A stretch of 32,583 nucleotides of DNA from SIG710 sp045648605 (lineage in GTDB: Bacteria > Bacillota > Clostridia > Oscillospirales > CAG-272), in the NCBI GenBank assembly GCA_045648605.1, contig JAZROG010000019.1, positions 1 to 32,583 on the forward strand. The letters are read 5' to 3'. This document shows, piece after piece, positions 32,216-32,583 of this stretch. A program made the position numbers and the translations under genes. Positions within the stretch are counted from its first letter, which is position 1, and each line of letters begins with the position of its first letter. The notes beneath the pieces are model-generated. The model searched no databases. It saw nothing but the letters and a program-made list of their open reading frames with translations, and had not been told where the DNA came from.

Positions 32216-32583
32216 ATGAAGAAAATCATAGTGATCGGTTGTCCGGGAAGCGGCAAGAGCACATTTGCCAAAGCATTACACAAAGCAGCAGAAATTCCGC
32301 TCTTTCATTTGGATATGATGTTCTGGAATTCAGATAAAACAACTGTCGAAAAATCGGTTTTTCTTGAGAGATTATCAAATGTAATCGAAAAAGATGAATG
32401 GATAATTGACGGTAATTATGCTTCCACAATGGAACAAAGGATAAAGGCTTGCGACACGGTTATTTTTCTTGATTATCCAACCGAGCTTTGTCTTGACGGA
32501 ATAAAGGAAAGACGCGGAAAAGCACGAAGTGATATGCCCTGGACGGAAAGAGAAGAAGATGCAGAGTTTATTGAGTTTATAAA
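32216..32583 (+). CDS. FlaR-like P-loop kinase (adenylate-kinase-like), 5' part, cut by window edge
   Basis: The first 122 codons of a small P-loop nucleotide kinase. MKKIIVIGCPGSGKSTFAK gives the Walker A motif (G8-S15); LFHLDMMFWN, EWIIDGNYASTMEQR and DTVIFLDYPTELCLDG follow in the order of the 'DNA topology modulation protein FlaR' group, adenylate-kinase-like enzymes of unknown substrate. The LID-like arginine region (KERRGKARSDMPW) is at the edge. It follows the aldo/keto reductase terminator by 34 bp with AAAGGT as weak ribosome binding site; no separate promoter was found, so it may depend on readthrough. The C-terminus is outside the window. Confidence 0.85.
   Translation, partial: MKKIIVIGCPGSGKSTFAKALHKAAEIPLFHLDMMFWNSDKTTVEKSVFLERLSNVIEKDEWIIDGNYASTMEQRIKACDTVIFLDYPTELCLDGIKERRGKARSDMPWTEREEDAEFIEFI

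Noticed and set aside
31150..32283. A 377-codon minus-strand frame across the aldo/keto reductase gene
   Set aside because: It is antisense to a gene with a complete catalytic tetrad, promoter and ribosome binding site; its Cys/His-rich translation has no family features, and it crosses two promoters.

Overview
The window reads as chromosome of an uncultured-type Clostridia bacterium (Bacillota, probably a gut Oscillospiraceae/Christensenellales-like lineage). Supporting evidence: an hrcA-grpE-dnaK order behind a perfect CIRCE operator, paired GlgC/GlgD, a class B sortase, a GlpP antiterminator, near-consensus sigma-A promoters with 17-bp spacers, AGGAGG-type ribosome binding sites, and interspersed palindromic repeats of a type I associate with gut Clostridia. 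No phage, plasmid, CRISPR or defence locus is visible.

Layout. (1) 1-2332, minus: heat-shock operon hrcA-grpE-dnaK (dnaK runs off the left edge), with promoter and CIRCE. (2) 2559-6400, minus: DUF3006 gene, plsY, a TRM13-like methyltransferase and folC, tightly coupled from one promoter. A dockerin-like gene remnant and a terminator follow. (3) 6526-16981, plus: a glycogen operon glgB-glgC-glgD-glgA-glgP-GH13 from one strong promoter to one terminator, with a 181-bp palindromic element between glgD and glgA. (4) 17064-19739, minus: sortase B, RlmA-type rRNA methyltransferase and a family 2 glycosyltransferase. (5) 19754-23755, minus: an HtrA-like membrane protease, then an OmpR-type response regulator and sensor kinase, an arrangement suggesting envelope or secretion-stress control. 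The htrA leader is duplicated about 195 bp upstream, in front of a possible 33-codon ORF. (6) 23753-26053, minus: threonine aldolase, a DUF4886 SGNH-type hydrolase and a four-helix membrane protein. (7) 26117-26541: a 425-bp composite inverted-repeat element. (8) 26551-31125, minus: a glycerol-3-phosphate (G3P) operon of GlpA-like dehydrogenase, FAD/NAD oxidoreductase, DUF1667 protein, GlpP and an HAD-IIA phosphatase. Its leader carries a strong intrinsic terminator that is a good candidate for the GlpP target. (9) 31207-32583, plus: an aldo/keto reductase and the start of a FlaR-like P-loop kinase.

Most of the window is core metabolism. The points most worth a second look are the GlpP attenuator with glpP inside its own operon, the possible G3P phosphatase at the end of that operon, the three repeats sharing the end AAAYAGGAATTTATC, the duplicated htrA leader, and the dockerin remnant after folC. 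Starts were moved inward from the longest reading frame for six genes (methyltransferase, htrA, threonine aldolase, HAD phosphatase, glpP, glpA) on the basis of ribosome binding sites, neighbour overlap or family N-termini. I found no clear previously undescribed multi-gene system.
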